Source: Eutrophocola sp963925675
GTDB taxonomy: Bacteria; Pseudomonadota; Gammaproteobacteria; Pseudomonadales; Pseudohongiellaceae
DNA length: 64,000 bases
Reading direction: 5' to 3'
Assembly: GCA_963925675.1 (NCBI GenBank)
Contig: CAWUSW010000037.1
Span: forward strand, 52,748 to 116,747
Made by a program: the position numbers and the translations under genes. A model generated the notes under the pieces. That model worked only from the letters and a program-made list of their open reading frames with translations. It was not told where the DNA came from and ran no database searches. Below, one piece after another: positions 48,414 through 57,641 of this stretch; position 1 is the first letter of the stretch, and the number at the start of each line of letters is the position of its first letter.

Positions 48414-49097
48414 ATGGCGAATATCAAAACTGGCAAAGCTGTTGTGCTGTTATCAGGGGGACTGGATTCCTGCACTTGTCTGGCAATAGCGCAGGATCAG
48501 GGCTATGAATGTGTAGGCCTGAGTTTTGACTATGGGCAAAGGCATCGTGTTGAACTGGAAGCTGCTGAAAAACTGGCCAGGACTGCCAAGGTGGCTGACT
48601 ACAAGGTTATACCGGTTGATATGCGCGGCATTGGTGGCTCAGCTCTTACTGATTCAGCCATTGATGTGCCGGAACAGGAAAGCGACGGCATCCCTGTCAC
48701 GTATGTGCCAGCCCGCAATACTGTTTTTCTTGCCTATGCCTTGGGTTGGGCTGAAGTGCTTAAAGCAAGAGCAATTTTTATAGGCGTAAATGCACTGGAT
48801 TATTCCGGCTACCCGGATTGTCGTCCCGACTTTATCGAAGCCTTTCAGAATATGGCCAACCTGGCCACAAAAATGGGAGTGGAAGGGGATTCAATCATTA
48901 TCGAAACGCCCTTAATACATCTCACCAAAGCCGAAATAATTGATAAAGGGATCAGCCTTGGTGTGGATTACAGTAAAACCACGTCCTGTTACCAGGCTGA
49001 TGCACAAGGCAGGGCTTGTGGTCGTTGTGATAGTTGTCGCTTACGCAGAAAAGGCTTTGAAGAGGCTGGAATCCCTGACCCAACAATTTATAATTGA
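48414..49097 (+). CDS. queC: 7-cyano-7-deazaguanine synthase
   Basis: ATP-dependent enzyme making preQ0 from CDG and ammonia. Seen: 227 aa; PP-loop LLSGGLDSCTCL (~12-23); FDYGQRHRVEL; TYVPARNTVFL; and the zinc site CYQADAQGRACGRCDSC (four Cys) near the C-terminus. Last protein gene of the tol-que run. Confidence 0.96.
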   Translation: MANIKTGKAVVLLSGGLDSCTCLAIAQDQGYECVGLSFDYGQRHRVELEAAEKLARTAKVADYKVIPVDMRGIGGSALTDSAIDVPEQESDGIPVTYVPARNTVFLAYALGWAEVLKARAIFIGVNALDYSGYPDCRPDFIEAFQNMANLATKMGVEGDSIIIETPLIHLTKAEIIDKGISLGVDYSKTTSCYQADAQGRACGRCDSCRLRRKGFEEAGIPDPTIYN

Positions 49098-49212
49098 GCC
49101 GTATTCAGGTTTTGCAGCTGCATTTATTTCTTGGAGACGCAAAGGGAGAAGATTGGCGCGTATTAGGGCTTGTTTTTTTTTGCTTTTTGAGTAACATGTG
49201 CGCCTTCGTTTT

Positions 49213-49287
49213 GGGGCGTTAGCTCAGTGGTAGAGCAGGGGCCTTTTAAGCCCTTGGCCGATGGTTCGAATCCATCACGCCCCACCA
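49213..49287 (+). tRNA. tRNA-Lys (anticodon TTT)
   Basis: 75-nt cloverleaf: acceptor GGGGCGT/ACGCCCC with CCA encoded, D-arm GCTC-AGTGGTAGA-GC, anticodon stem GGGGC/GCCCT with loop CTTTTAA (anticodon TTT), and T-arm GATGG-TTCGAAT-CCATC. Located after queC as in Pseudomonas. Confidence 0.96.
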
Positions 49288-49321
49288 TTTTTCTCTGTGT
49301 CCGATATTCTTCGCGGGCACT

Positions 49322-50296
49322 TTATTTTGCCGCAGCACGTCTAAGGCGGTCATTAATTGCATTGCCGATTCCCTGTTCAGGGAATGTTTGCGCAATAATG
49401 TGTTGATATCCTAATTGATCAATTTCGCGTAGTGCAGCATACAAGCGGCATGCTGCTTCAGTCAGTGAGCCAGTGGCACTCAGCCAGAAAATATTCCCGG
49501 CATTATTTCCTTCAGGTTTTTTCCATAACAAATATGCAGTGTCGGGGCTAAGGCTGGCTTGCTCCTTGGTTGGTGCCATGCTTAAGGTTAATCTTGTTTT
49601 TGGGCTGTAATGCTTTATGGCGCTTCCTGGCGATACTGATGGGCCTTGTGTGATCATTGATGACTTATCAATCAGCCGTATTCCGGCTTTCATTTCTATC
49701 TCTTCCTGACTTAATGCGCCATGCCTTAGCAAAAGAGGAGCGGACTCGTCACGTGCATCTATAATTGTTGACTCCAGACCAAGCTCGCAAGGGCCACCGT
49801 CCAAAATATAATCAATGCGCTCGCCGAGGTTTTCATCCACATGAATTGCTGTGGTAGGGCTGATATAGGCAAAGGGATTGGCACTGGGGGCGGCAAGCGG
49901 AAAGTCAATTTCAGAAATTAACTGTTGAAACACGGAGTGCATTGGACAGCGAATTGCCACACTCTCCAATCCTGCCGTGACAATATCTGGAATAGTTTTT
50001 GCTTTTGGCAGGATCAGGGTTAATGGGCCAGGCCAGAAAAGTCCGGCAAGTTTTCTGGAAAGGTCATTAAAGCTGGATATGGATTCAGCCATTTGAAGTG
50101 ATGCAATGTGACAAATCAGCGGGTCGTTTGTTGGTCTGCCTTTTGCGGTAAAAATGCTTGCACAAGCCTCTGCATCAAAGGCATTTGCCGCAAGTCCGTA
50201 GACAGTTTCTGTCGGTACGGCTACAAGTCCGCCTGACTTTAAAACATTGCGTAATAAATGCAGATTTTCATCCGTGGGTTTTAACAGGGTGGCCAT
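49322..50296 (-). CDS. L-threonylcarbamoyladenylate synthase, Sua5 type
   Basis: Makes threonylcarbamoyl-AMP for t6A37 of ANN-decoding tRNAs. Seen: 324 aa; YrdC domain (~10-200) with VAVPTETVYGLAANAFD, the substrate-binding AKGRPTNDPLICHI and PLAAPSANPFAYISPT; then the extra C-terminal Sua5 domain (~225-324) linked by SPGSAIKHYSPKT. The presence of the second domain separates it from short TsaC. Its start region faces nadA. Confidence 0.93.
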   Translation of the reverse strand: MATLLKPTDENLHLLRNVLKSGGLVAVPTETVYGLAANAFDAEACASIFTAKGRPTNDPLICHIASLQMAESISSFNDLSRKLAGLFWPGPLTLILPKAKTIPDIVTAGLESVAIRCPMHSVFQQLISEIDFPLAAPSANPFAYISPTTAIHVDENLGERIDYILDGGPCELGLESTIIDARDESAPLLLRHGALSQEEIEMKAGIRLIDKSSMITQGPSVSPGSAIKHYSPKTRLTLSMAPTKEQASLSPDTAYLLWKKPEGNNAGNIFWLSATGSLTEAACRLYAALREIDQLGYQHIIAQTFPEQGIGNAINDRLRRAAAK

Positions 50297-50440
50297 GCAG
50301 ATACCGGAAATTTTAAAGCGTGTGAATTAGAGCGCAAAGAATACCAGCTAATCACTGGCCGTCCAGAAAATTAACTAATTAGCTGTTTTTTTCTGTTACC
50401 ACCAAGTAAGGCAATACTGCTCAGGTAATCAGGCGGTTTA

Positions 50441-50449
50441 TGGTATATT
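50441..50449 (+). promoter_or_regulatory. Candidate extended -10 for nadA
   Basis: TGG-TATATT fits an extended -10 (TGN TATAAT) about 30 bp before the nadA ATG. No convincing -35 at 17 bp (TCAGGT). Confidence 0.3.
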
Positions 50450-50479
50450 GCCGGGCTTTATTATTGTTCGAAATAAGCA

Positions 50480-51556
50480 ATGACAATACTTAACAAAAAC
50501 CCGGAATCTGAATTTGCTGCTGAGCGAACTTTTGTCAAAGAGTTTCTGGACAAGGTGCCCGCCCGCAACGCTATATCAGAGGAAAAAGCTGAAGATCTTA
50601 AAGCGCGGATCAAAGCGCTGCTGCTGGAACGCAATGCTGTACTGGTGGCACATTATTATACCGATGCACTGCTGCAATCGCTGGCCGAGGAGAGTGGTGG
50701 CTTTGTGGCGGACTCTCTGGAAATGGCTCGCTTTGGTACGCAGACCAGGGCAGAAACAATTGTTGTTGCCGGGGTGAAATTTATGGGAGAGACGGCAAAA
50801 ATTCTCAATCCCGAAAAAACTATTCTGATGCCGACTCTGGAAGCAACATGCTCACTGGATCTTGGGTGTCCTGCCGAAACATTCTCACTTTTTTGTGATG
50901 AGCACCCTGACCATGAAGTAGTGGTCTATGCCAATACCTCCGCTGAAGTAAAGGCCAGATCTGACTGGGTAGTAACTTCTGCTATTGCTCTTGATGTGGT
51001 TGAACATCTGACTTCTCAGGGCAAAGCTGTGATTTGGGGGCCGGATAAACATCTGGGGAACTATATCCAGAAAGAAACAGGGGCTGAGAACATGCTGATC
51101 TGGGACGGGGCTTGTATCGTCCATGAAGAGTTCAAGACTCAGGCATTGGAGAAGATGCGTCACCTGTATCCCGATGCGGCAATCCTGGCTCACCCGGAGT
51201 CGCCTATGGCCATTCTTGAAATAGCTGATGTCGTGGGCTCAACAACACAGATAATCAAGGCTGCTTGCGAAAGACCAGAGAACACTTTCATTGTGGCAAC
51301 CGATGCCGGCATTTTTTACAAAATGAAACAAATGGCGCCTGACAAAGAGTTTATTCTTGCGCCCACTGCAGGTGAAGGCGCGACATGCCGGAGCTGTGCA
51401 CAATGTCCCTGGATGGGGATGAATACTTTGGAAACACTTCATAATTCACTGTTGAATAACAGTAATGAAATTCTTGTGGATCGCATGCTTGGTGAAAGGG
51501 CTATGTTGCCGCTTCAGCGTATGCTGGATTTTCGCCAGTCTCAAATAGCCGACTGA
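50480..51556 (+). CDS. nadA: Quinolinate synthase A
   Basis: 4Fe-4S enzyme condensing iminoaspartate with DHAP to quinolinate, in de novo NAD synthesis. Seen: 358 aa; VLVAHYYTDALLQSLAEESGGFVADSLEMAR at the N-terminus; and cluster cysteines in ATCSLDLGCPAE, WDGACIVHEEF and GEGATCRSCAQCPWMGMN. Start of the nadA-bepA-tusA-perM-dapA neighbourhood known from Pseudomonas. Convergent with bepA (27 bp). Confidence 0.95.
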   Translation: MTILNKNPESEFAAERTFVKEFLDKVPARNAISEEKAEDLKARIKALLLERNAVLVAHYYTDALLQSLAEESGGFVADSLEMARFGTQTRAETIVVAGVKFMGETAKILNPEKTILMPTLEATCSLDLGCPAETFSLFCDEHPDHEVVVYANTSAEVKARSDWVVTSAIALDVVEHLTSQGKAVIWGPDKHLGNYIQKETGAENMLIWDGACIVHEEFKTQALEKMRHLYPDAAILAHPESPMAILEIADVVGSTTQIIKAACERPENTFIVATDAGIFYKMKQMAPDKEFILAPTAGEGATCRSCAQCPWMGMNTLETLHNSLLNNSNEILVDRMLGERAMLPLQRMLDFRQSQIAD

Positions 51557-51583
51557 ATTCATTCGGGAAAACAAATAAAGAGA

Positions 51584-53071
51584 TTAGCGGTAATATCTGT
51601 TTTGCAGATCGCGAATAAAATCCAGGCGCTGCTGAATTTTTGCTTTTATCAGGCGGTCGTTTTCCAGACTTAAGGCAAGATTGAACTGGTTTCTGGCGCG
51701 AGTAAAATCTCCCACTGTAATGAAATACTCACCTCTTGCCTGATGGACTTTGCTGATATTGTCGGCTTTGCCCTGTATTTCTGCGAGCTGATACCAAATT
51801 TCCGGGTCATTGGGACGAAGTAATGATTGGCGCTCCAGAACTGCCGCGGCATCCTCGAAACGACCGTTGTCATTCAGTATTTTGGCATAGGACATGGTGA
51901 GAGGGTTATTGTTGGGGTTGATCTTGAGGTTTTTTTCCAGAATGCTGAGGGCACGCGCGGTTTGTCCTGCTGCTTTGGCAATATCAGCTTCAAGCATGAC
52001 ATAAGTGATACGGGTAGGATCTTTTTTAAGCAGGCCATCAAGGGATTGTGTTGCCTGCACATACTGACCATTATGTAATTGCCCCAGTGCGATGCCATAC
52101 ATGGCGGCATCTTTTTCAATGCCATTTAGTTGTGGCAGATCCCTTTGCAGGGCCTGTAAGACAGAATCTTTATTATTGGCGTAGTGGAAAGTCACTCGGT
52201 GTTTCATTAAAAGAAATTCAATATTCTGTAAGTAGTCAACTGATGGCAGTGAGTTGGAGCGGTTTTTACTATCAGCTATGCGATTTTCATCCAGGGGATG
52301 GGTTGAAAGAAATTCCGGCAGCCGGCGGGAAAAGCTTTTCATTCGCATCATTTGTTCAAACATGCCTGCCATGTCATTGGGGTCAAAACCGGAATTATAG
52401 AGGGTGCGAATACCAATACGGTCAGCTTCTTGTTCATTGCTTCTGCTGTAGCGCAGCTGGTTTTCCTGCCCAACAGCCTGATTGGTCATCAGTGCGGCTT
52501 GTCCGGCATCGCCACCTACCGTTGCCGCGATAATCAGACTGGCAAGAAGGCCGGCGACACTGGGCAGGGCATTGTTTTTTGCCTGCTGAACTGAACGTGC
52601 ATAATGCCTCTGGCTGATATGAGCAAGCTCGTGGGAAAGCACTGAAGCGAACTGTCCCTCATTATCGGCATAGAGGAATAAACCGGCATTGACGCCTACA
52701 ATACCGCCAGGAGCGGCAAAGGCATTGAGGATTTGATTGTCGATTAAAACAAATTCCAGTCTGTGGTCTTTAAGCTGACTGTTTACCGCCAGTTTGAAAG
52801 TAAGACTAACAATGTATTCCATGATCAAGGGGTCATCGAACATGGTGGTTTCACGGCGTATCTGGCGCAGCAGCTCTCTACCGAATTCATATTCCTGCTG
52901 GGTGGAAATTGTGCCTGAAACCGAATCACCGAGTACTGGTAAATTTACCTGGGCAACAGTCATTGATGGCTGGGCTAAAAGGCAGCAAACAAGCAGTGCT
53001 GCACATGTTTTACGCAGGGAGCGGAGAGTTGAATAGTGATTAATAAAATTTTTCATCGTATAAACAGGCAT
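51584..53071 (-). CDS. bepA: M48 family metalloprotease with TPR domain, BepA type
   Basis: Periplasmic zinc protease and chaperone for outer-membrane protein (LptD) quality control. Seen: 495 aa; signal peptide (to TVAQ, ~41); catalytic H147-E-L-A-H151 (SHELAHISQRH) with the third ligand in NEQEADRIGI; and C-terminal TPR repeats (~300-490). ATG at 53071 is chosen over the upstream 53110 because AGAGGTG precedes it and gives a usual signal peptide. Divergent from tusA. Confidence 0.92.
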   Translation of the reverse strand: MPVYTMKNFINHYSTLRSLRKTCAALLVCCLLAQPSMTVAQVNLPVLGDSVSGTISTQQEYEFGRELLRQIRRETTMFDDPLIMEYIVSLTFKLAVNSQLKDHRLEFVLIDNQILNAFAAPGGIVGVNAGLFLYADNEGQFASVLSHELAHISQRHYARSVQQAKNNALPSVAGLLASLIIAATVGGDAGQAALMTNQAVGQENQLRYSRSNEQEADRIGIRTLYNSGFDPNDMAGMFEQMMRMKSFSRRLPEFLSTHPLDENRIADSKNRSNSLPSVDYLQNIEFLLMKHRVTFHYANNKDSVLQALQRDLPQLNGIEKDAAMYGIALGQLHNGQYVQATQSLDGLLKKDPTRITYVMLEADIAKAAGQTARALSILEKNLKINPNNNPLTMSYAKILNDNGRFEDAAAVLERQSLLRPNDPEIWYQLAEIQGKADNISKVHQARGEYFITVGDFTRARNQFNLALSLENDRLIKAKIQQRLDFIRDLQNRYYR

Positions 53072-53153
53072 TACACCTCTATAGACCATTAATAATACAC
53101 ATAATTTCAATGCAAAACTCGGTTTTTTAGCTGGCTCTTGCTAAAATGCCTGA

Positions 53154-53387
53154 ATGCAAAGTACGGTAGATATAGAACTGGATTTATGTGGCTTAACCTG
53201 CCCATTACCCTTACTCAAAACCAAGCAGTCGCTGAATAGGATGCTTGCTGGCCAGGTGGTAAAAGTTATTGCTACTGACCCAGGTTCAGAAAGGGACTTT
53301 CAGATATTTATGCGGCAGAGTGGCAATCACTTGCTGGACTTTGAAAAGGAAGAAGGTAAGTTTTTCTACTGGATTCAAAAAGCTTGA
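53154..53387 (+). CDS. tusA: Sulfurtransferase TusA family protein
   Basis: Small (77 aa) sulfur carrier with the IF3-like fold. Active cysteine C16 in the CPLP motif (LDLCGLTCPLPLLKTK), preceded by C12. Acts in sulfur relay for tRNA thiolation or molybdenum cofactor maturation. Lies between bepA and perM, the Pseudomonas order. Confidence 0.92.
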   Translation: MQSTVDIELDLCGLTCPLPLLKTKQSLNRMLAGQVVKVIATDPGSERDFQIFMRQSGNHLLDFEKEEGKFFYWIQKA

Positions 53388-53459
53388 ATCTTTTCTATTA
53401 CACCGATACACAGCACCATTGTCGCTGGGTCATTAAAGATTCCGGTCAGAGGTAGATGC

Positions 53460-54533
53460 ATGATTAAGGTTTTTAGTGGCCTTTACGATCGCTATTTTTC
53501 CGAGGAAGAAGCGATTATTTTTAGTCTGCTGTTAGTGGCAGGAACTTTGATAATGCTTACTATGGGAGGGGTCATTGCCCCTTTACTGTGGAGTATGGTA
53601 TTGACTTTTATGCTGCAGGGTTTGGTGAACTCCCTGGTTAAAATCAATGTGCCGCGCAGGTTTGCTGTCTATTTTGTTTATCTGGTTTTTCTTGGCCTGA
53701 CATTGGTTATCTTTCTGATTTTTCTTCCGTTCAGCTGGAGCCGGCTGACCGCGTTCTTTAATGAGCTGCCAAGCATGGTTAATCAGTTAAGGTCGCTGTT
53801 ATTGTTGCTTCCGGAAAATTACCCTGAATTCTTTACAGAAACCCAGGTGGAGGAATGGTTGCAAAATATGCAAGGTGAGATCGGTGAGTTGGGACAGGTG
53901 ATACTTTCCTACTCTGTATCCAGTATCACCAGATTGGCAACCTTGGTTGTATATACGGTGCTGGTCCCAATTATGGTTTTTTTCATGCTGAAGGATTCTG
54001 AAAAATTACTTAATTTCCTGGAAAGCTGGTTACCTAAAAAACGCCCTATCATGGCCCAGGTCTGGCATGAAATGAATGATCAGCTGGCGAACTATATTCG
54101 CGGCAAAGCACTCGAAATATTAATCGTGGGTATCACCAGTTATCTCCTGTTTTCATTTTTAGGTCTTAACTATCCCTTGCTCCTTGCTGTTCTTGTAGGT
54201 TTTTCTGTAATTGTTCCTTATGTAGGCGCTTTGGTCGTAACCGTTCCGGTATTTCTGGTTGGATTTTTCCAGTGGGGCTTTACTGGTGATCTGCTGCAGG
54301 TGCTGATCGCCTATGCAATTCTTCAGTTGATAGATGGCAATATTTTGGTGCCTCTGATTTTTTCTGAAACGGTTAACCTTCACCCCATTGCCATTATTAC
54401 TGCGGTATTGGTTTTCGGCGGTCTCTGGGGTTTCTGGGGGGTGTTTTTTGCCATTCCTCTGGCGACATTCTTCAGGGCAGTAATAAAGGCCTGGCCAGTG
54501 AGTGCCTCAAGCGAACGTGCAGGAAGCTCCTGA
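53460..54533 (+). CDS. perM: AI-2E family transporter (PerM-like permease)
   Basis: A 357-residue inner-membrane protein with about eight helices: two pairs at the N-terminus, a cytosolic helical insert (~100-150: RSLLLLLPENYPEFFTETQVEEW), and a C-terminal bundle with PYVGALVVTVPVFLVGFFQWG and LQLIDGNILVPLIFSETVNLHPI, the family signature. Transport substrate not established for this branch. Confidence 0.9.
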   Translation: MIKVFSGLYDRYFSEEEAIIFSLLLVAGTLIMLTMGGVIAPLLWSMVLTFMLQGLVNSLVKINVPRRFAVYFVYLVFLGLTLVIFLIFLPFSWSRLTAFFNELPSMVNQLRSLLLLLPENYPEFFTETQVEEWLQNMQGEIGELGQVILSYSVSSITRLATLVVYTVLVPIMVFFMLKDSEKLLNFLESWLPKKRPIMAQVWHEMNDQLANYIRGKALEILIVGITSYLLFSFLGLNYPLLLAVLVGFSVIVPYVGALVVTVPVFLVGFFQWGFTGDLLQVLIAYAILQLIDGNILVPLIFSETVNLHPIAIITAVLVFGGLWGFWGVFFAIPLATFFRAVIKAWPVSASSERAGSS

Positions 54534-54689
54534 AAAGAACAGGCTGTTTTGCTTGTATTAAGTTGCCAGCGGTTAAGATAAAATTAGCGGCTTTTCTGGG
54601 CCTGGTAACAAAACTGTTTCCAGATACCTGGAGTAAATAAAAAGCACATTCAGGGCATTCATCCTGTAAATGATTAAGAAAAGTTAAAT

Positions 54690-55565
54690 ATGATTAAAGG
54701 TAGTATTGTCGCGATAGTTACTCCTTTGGGGCCAGACGGAAGTCTGGACCTGACTGCAATGACGCGTTTATTGGAATGGCATGTTGAGCAAGGGACCGAC
54801 GCAATAGTTGCTGTGGGAACCACAGGTGAATCTGCCACATTAACGGTAGATGAAGATCACACCGTTATCAGCCATGCTGTTAAGGTTATTAACGGCCGTA
54901 TCCCTGTCATCGCGGGAACCGGAGCCAATTCCACGGCGGAAGCGATTACACTGACTCAGGCCGCTAAATCTGCTGGTGCTGATGCCTGCCTGCTGGTAAC
55001 GCCTTATTACAATAAACCTAACCAGCGTGGTTTGATTGCGCATTATCGTAAAATAGCTGAAAGCGTTGATATTCCCCAGATTTTATATAATGTCCCAGGT
55101 AGAACGGCTTGTGACATGCTGCCGGAAACAATACATACGCTTTCTGAAATTCCGAATATAGTCGGCGTGAAAGAGGCAACGGGTGATGTGCAGCGGGGCA
55201 AGGAAATCATGCACTTATGTGATGAGAGCTTTGCCGTCTACTCAGGTGACGATGCCACTTCTCTTGAATTAATTCTTGCAGGTGCTGTTGGCTCAATATC
55301 GGTTACAGCCAATGTTGTACCTCGGCAGTTACATGAAATGTGCAGCCTGGCACTGGCTGGAAATGCAGACGGGGCGAGAGCGGTAAACGCCAGAATTGCC
55401 AAACTGCATGAATTACTTTTTCTTGAAGCCAATCCAATCCCGGTGAAATGGGCCCTCAAAGAAATGGGCTTTATCGGACCAGGAATCAGGTTGCCACTGG
55501 TAGAGTTTGATGAACAATTTCATGATGAATTGCGTCAAAGCCTTCAGGAAGCCGGAGCCCTCTAG
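54690..55565 (+). CDS. dapA: 4-hydroxy-tetrahydrodipicolinate synthase
   Basis: First enzyme of the lysine/diaminopimelate branch, condensing pyruvate with aspartate semialdehyde. Seen: 291 aa TIM barrel; T44-T45 in VGTTGES; Y133 and R138 in ILYNVPGRTA; and Schiff-base lysine K161 in VGVKEATGD, all at canonical positions. Precedes bamC, as in most Gammaproteobacteria. Confidence 0.97.
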   Translation: MIKGSIVAIVTPLGPDGSLDLTAMTRLLEWHVEQGTDAIVAVGTTGESATLTVDEDHTVISHAVKVINGRIPVIAGTGANSTAEAITLTQAAKSAGADACLLVTPYYNKPNQRGLIAHYRKIAESVDIPQILYNVPGRTACDMLPETIHTLSEIPNIVGVKEATGDVQRGKEIMHLCDESFAVYSGDDATSLELILAGAVGSISVTANVVPRQLHEMCSLALAGNADGARAVNARIAKLHELLFLEANPIPVKWALKEMGFIGPGIRLPLVEFDEQFHDELRQSLQEAGAL

Positions 55566-55644
55566 TCCGGATACCAATCTGAAAACCGGGCTATTACAAT
55601 AGTTATATTTAAAAAAGTTTAAAAAAGTTAACAGACTTCTGATA

Positions 55645-56790
55645 ATGATTATGAAAACAAACAAAGCTCTATTCAATGCTGTACTAAAAATGTGCTGTGC
55701 ATTGTCTTTTTTTGTGATCAGCGGATGCTCAATGATACCTTCCGTTCCCATCCCTGGTCTGGATTATATTGCCGGTGAAGAAGGACTGTTACGTGACAGA
55801 AAGGGTGATTATCTTGAGGCAGAGGTGCTGCCCCCTACGCAAATACCATCAAAGTACGACAGCTATATCATTGATGACCTGATGGTCATTCCACAGGTTT
55901 CAGATACTTCTGCGCAGGCTTTTCTGGATGCTCCCCGGCCAAGATTATTCAGTGGTCGATCGGAAAGGGGAGTAGTCATTCAGCGTATGAACGAGGAAAG
56001 CTGGATTGTGGTCGATGTTAGCCCAAGTGAAGTATGGCCAAGAATTCGTGACTACTGGACCCGAAACAGTATTCAGGTAGCTTTTGAGAACCCCACCAGG
56101 GGTGTACTGGATACCGGCTGGTTTGTGTTGGCTGACAATGTTGTGTCTAAAGAAAAAATGAGAGTCACAGTCGAACCGGGTTTTCAGAACGATAGTGCGG
56201 AAATACGCTTTCTGCACTTATCAGTGGGCCAGGCAGTGCCAATACTTGATCAGGTGAATTGGCCGGAGAGCTCTACAGACCCGGATGTGGAATATGATTT
56301 TCTGACGGACTTATCCAATTATCTGGCTGATGTGGCTGATTTGTACCAGGCATCAACCGTGTCTTTTCTCGCCGAAAACATTGATAGCAAGGGCAAAGCC
56401 TCCATTGTGAATACACCAGGTGGAAGGGAGCTTTTGCGGTTGGAAGCAGATTACACGAGGAGTTGGGGAGCTGTAGGTAGAGCATTAAGGCGTCAAGAAG
56501 TTGCCATTGTTGCCGAGAGCAATGAGCTTGGAATTTATGAAGTTGATTATGTGATTAGCCCCGAATCGGATGAAGAAGAGCCCGGGTTTATCAAAAAAGT
56601 GGTCACTTTAAATGGGCTGTTCAGCAAGAAAGAAAAGCCGAATTTTTATCAACTAAAAGTTCAATTGCTTGATCTCAATGGTGAAGTTGAAGTCATTGTT
56701 GAGTCTCTGGAATTGCTTCCGCAACAATCAGAAGACTTGAAAGAAGCAGAAAACTCTCTGTTAAGACTTATCCGCAATAATATTGCCTAA
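55645..56790 (+). CDS. bamC: Outer membrane protein assembly factor BamC
   Basis: Lipoprotein of the BAM complex. Seen: 381 aa; lipobox VISGC with lipidated C28; the conserved unstructured N-terminal segment DRKGDYLEAEVLPPTQIPSKYDSY that binds BamD; and two helix-grip domains (~115-230 and ~265-380). Gene order dapA-bamC-purC supports the call. Confidence 0.9.
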   Translation: MIMKTNKALFNAVLKMCCALSFFVISGCSMIPSVPIPGLDYIAGEEGLLRDRKGDYLEAEVLPPTQIPSKYDSYIIDDLMVIPQVSDTSAQAFLDAPRPRLFSGRSERGVVIQRMNEESWIVVDVSPSEVWPRIRDYWTRNSIQVAFENPTRGVLDTGWFVLADNVVSKEKMRVTVEPGFQNDSAEIRFLHLSVGQAVPILDQVNWPESSTDPDVEYDFLTDLSNYLADVADLYQASTVSFLAENIDSKGKASIVNTPGGRELLRLEADYTRSWGAVGRALRRQEVAIVAESNELGIYEVDYVISPESDEEEPGFIKKVVTLNGLFSKKEKPNFYQLKVQLLDLNGEVEVIVESLELLPQQSEDLKEAENSLLRLIRNNIA

Positions 56791-56847
56791 AATTTATCTG
56801 ACCTGGAAGAATGATTTCCGGGCAACCCCTTTGTATTGGAGATACTA

Positions 56848-57561
56848 ATGGAAAAACGCGAAGAACTTTATTCAGGAAAAGCTAAATCTGTATATGTGAC
56901 AGATGATCCTGATCTTTTTGTTCTTCAGTTCAGGGATGATACTTCCGCATTTGATGGATTAAGAGTGGAGCAGCTAAAAGATAAAGGTAAGGTAAATAAT
57001 ATATTTAATGCTTTTATTATGGAAAAACTGGATCAGGCGGGTATTAAAAGCCACTTTGTCGAGCGCCTTTCTGAAACAGAATCACTGGTAAAAAAACTGG
57101 ATATGATACCCGTTGAATGTGTTGTCAGAAATCTTGCGGCAGGCAGTATTTGCAAACGTTTTGGTATCACCGAAGGTCAGGAAATTATTCCGCCGACTTT
57201 CGAATTTTTCCTGAAAAATGATGAACTACATGATCCTATGATCAATGACTATCATATTGCTTCCTTTGGTTGGGCAGACCCCGCCCATATAGAGACGATG
57301 AAAAAGATTACTCTTCAGGTAAATACAGTATTGAAAGAGTTATTTCTGAGCTGCAATATGCTGCTGGTTGATTACAAGCTTGAGTTTGGTCTTTACAAGG
57401 GCGAAATACTTCTTGGTGACGAATTCAGCCCTGATGGTTGTCGTATATGGGATAAAGATACCCTCAACAAAATGGATAAAGACAGGTTCAGACAAGAACT
57501 CGGCAATGTAATTGAAACGTACAAGGAAGTTGGGGAAAGACTGGGTATCAGTTTTAACTAA
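56848..57561 (+). CDS. purC: Phosphoribosylaminoimidazole-succinocarboxamide synthase
   Basis: SAICAR synthetase of purine biosynthesis. Seen: 237 aa; KREELYSGKAKSVYVTDDPD; FRDDTSAFDG; VECVVRNLAAGSICKRFG; DYKLEFGLYKGEILLGDEFSPDGCRIWD. ATG at 56848 is preferred over the TTG at 56836, with GGAG upstream. Confidence 0.97.
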   Translation: MEKREELYSGKAKSVYVTDDPDLFVLQFRDDTSAFDGLRVEQLKDKGKVNNIFNAFIMEKLDQAGIKSHFVERLSETESLVKKLDMIPVECVVRNLAAGSICKRFGITEGQEIIPPTFEFFLKNDELHDPMINDYHIASFGWADPAHIETMKKITLQVNTVLKELFLSCNMLLVDYKLEFGLYKGEILLGDEFSPDGCRIWDKDTLNKMDKDRFRQELGNVIETYKEVGERLGISFN

Positions 57562-57641
57562 ATTCACCTCAGCTTTATTATCAGCAATTCATCATACGTC
57601 TAAACTTTTATTTCATTATTCACAAATAGGCGGAGAAGCAT

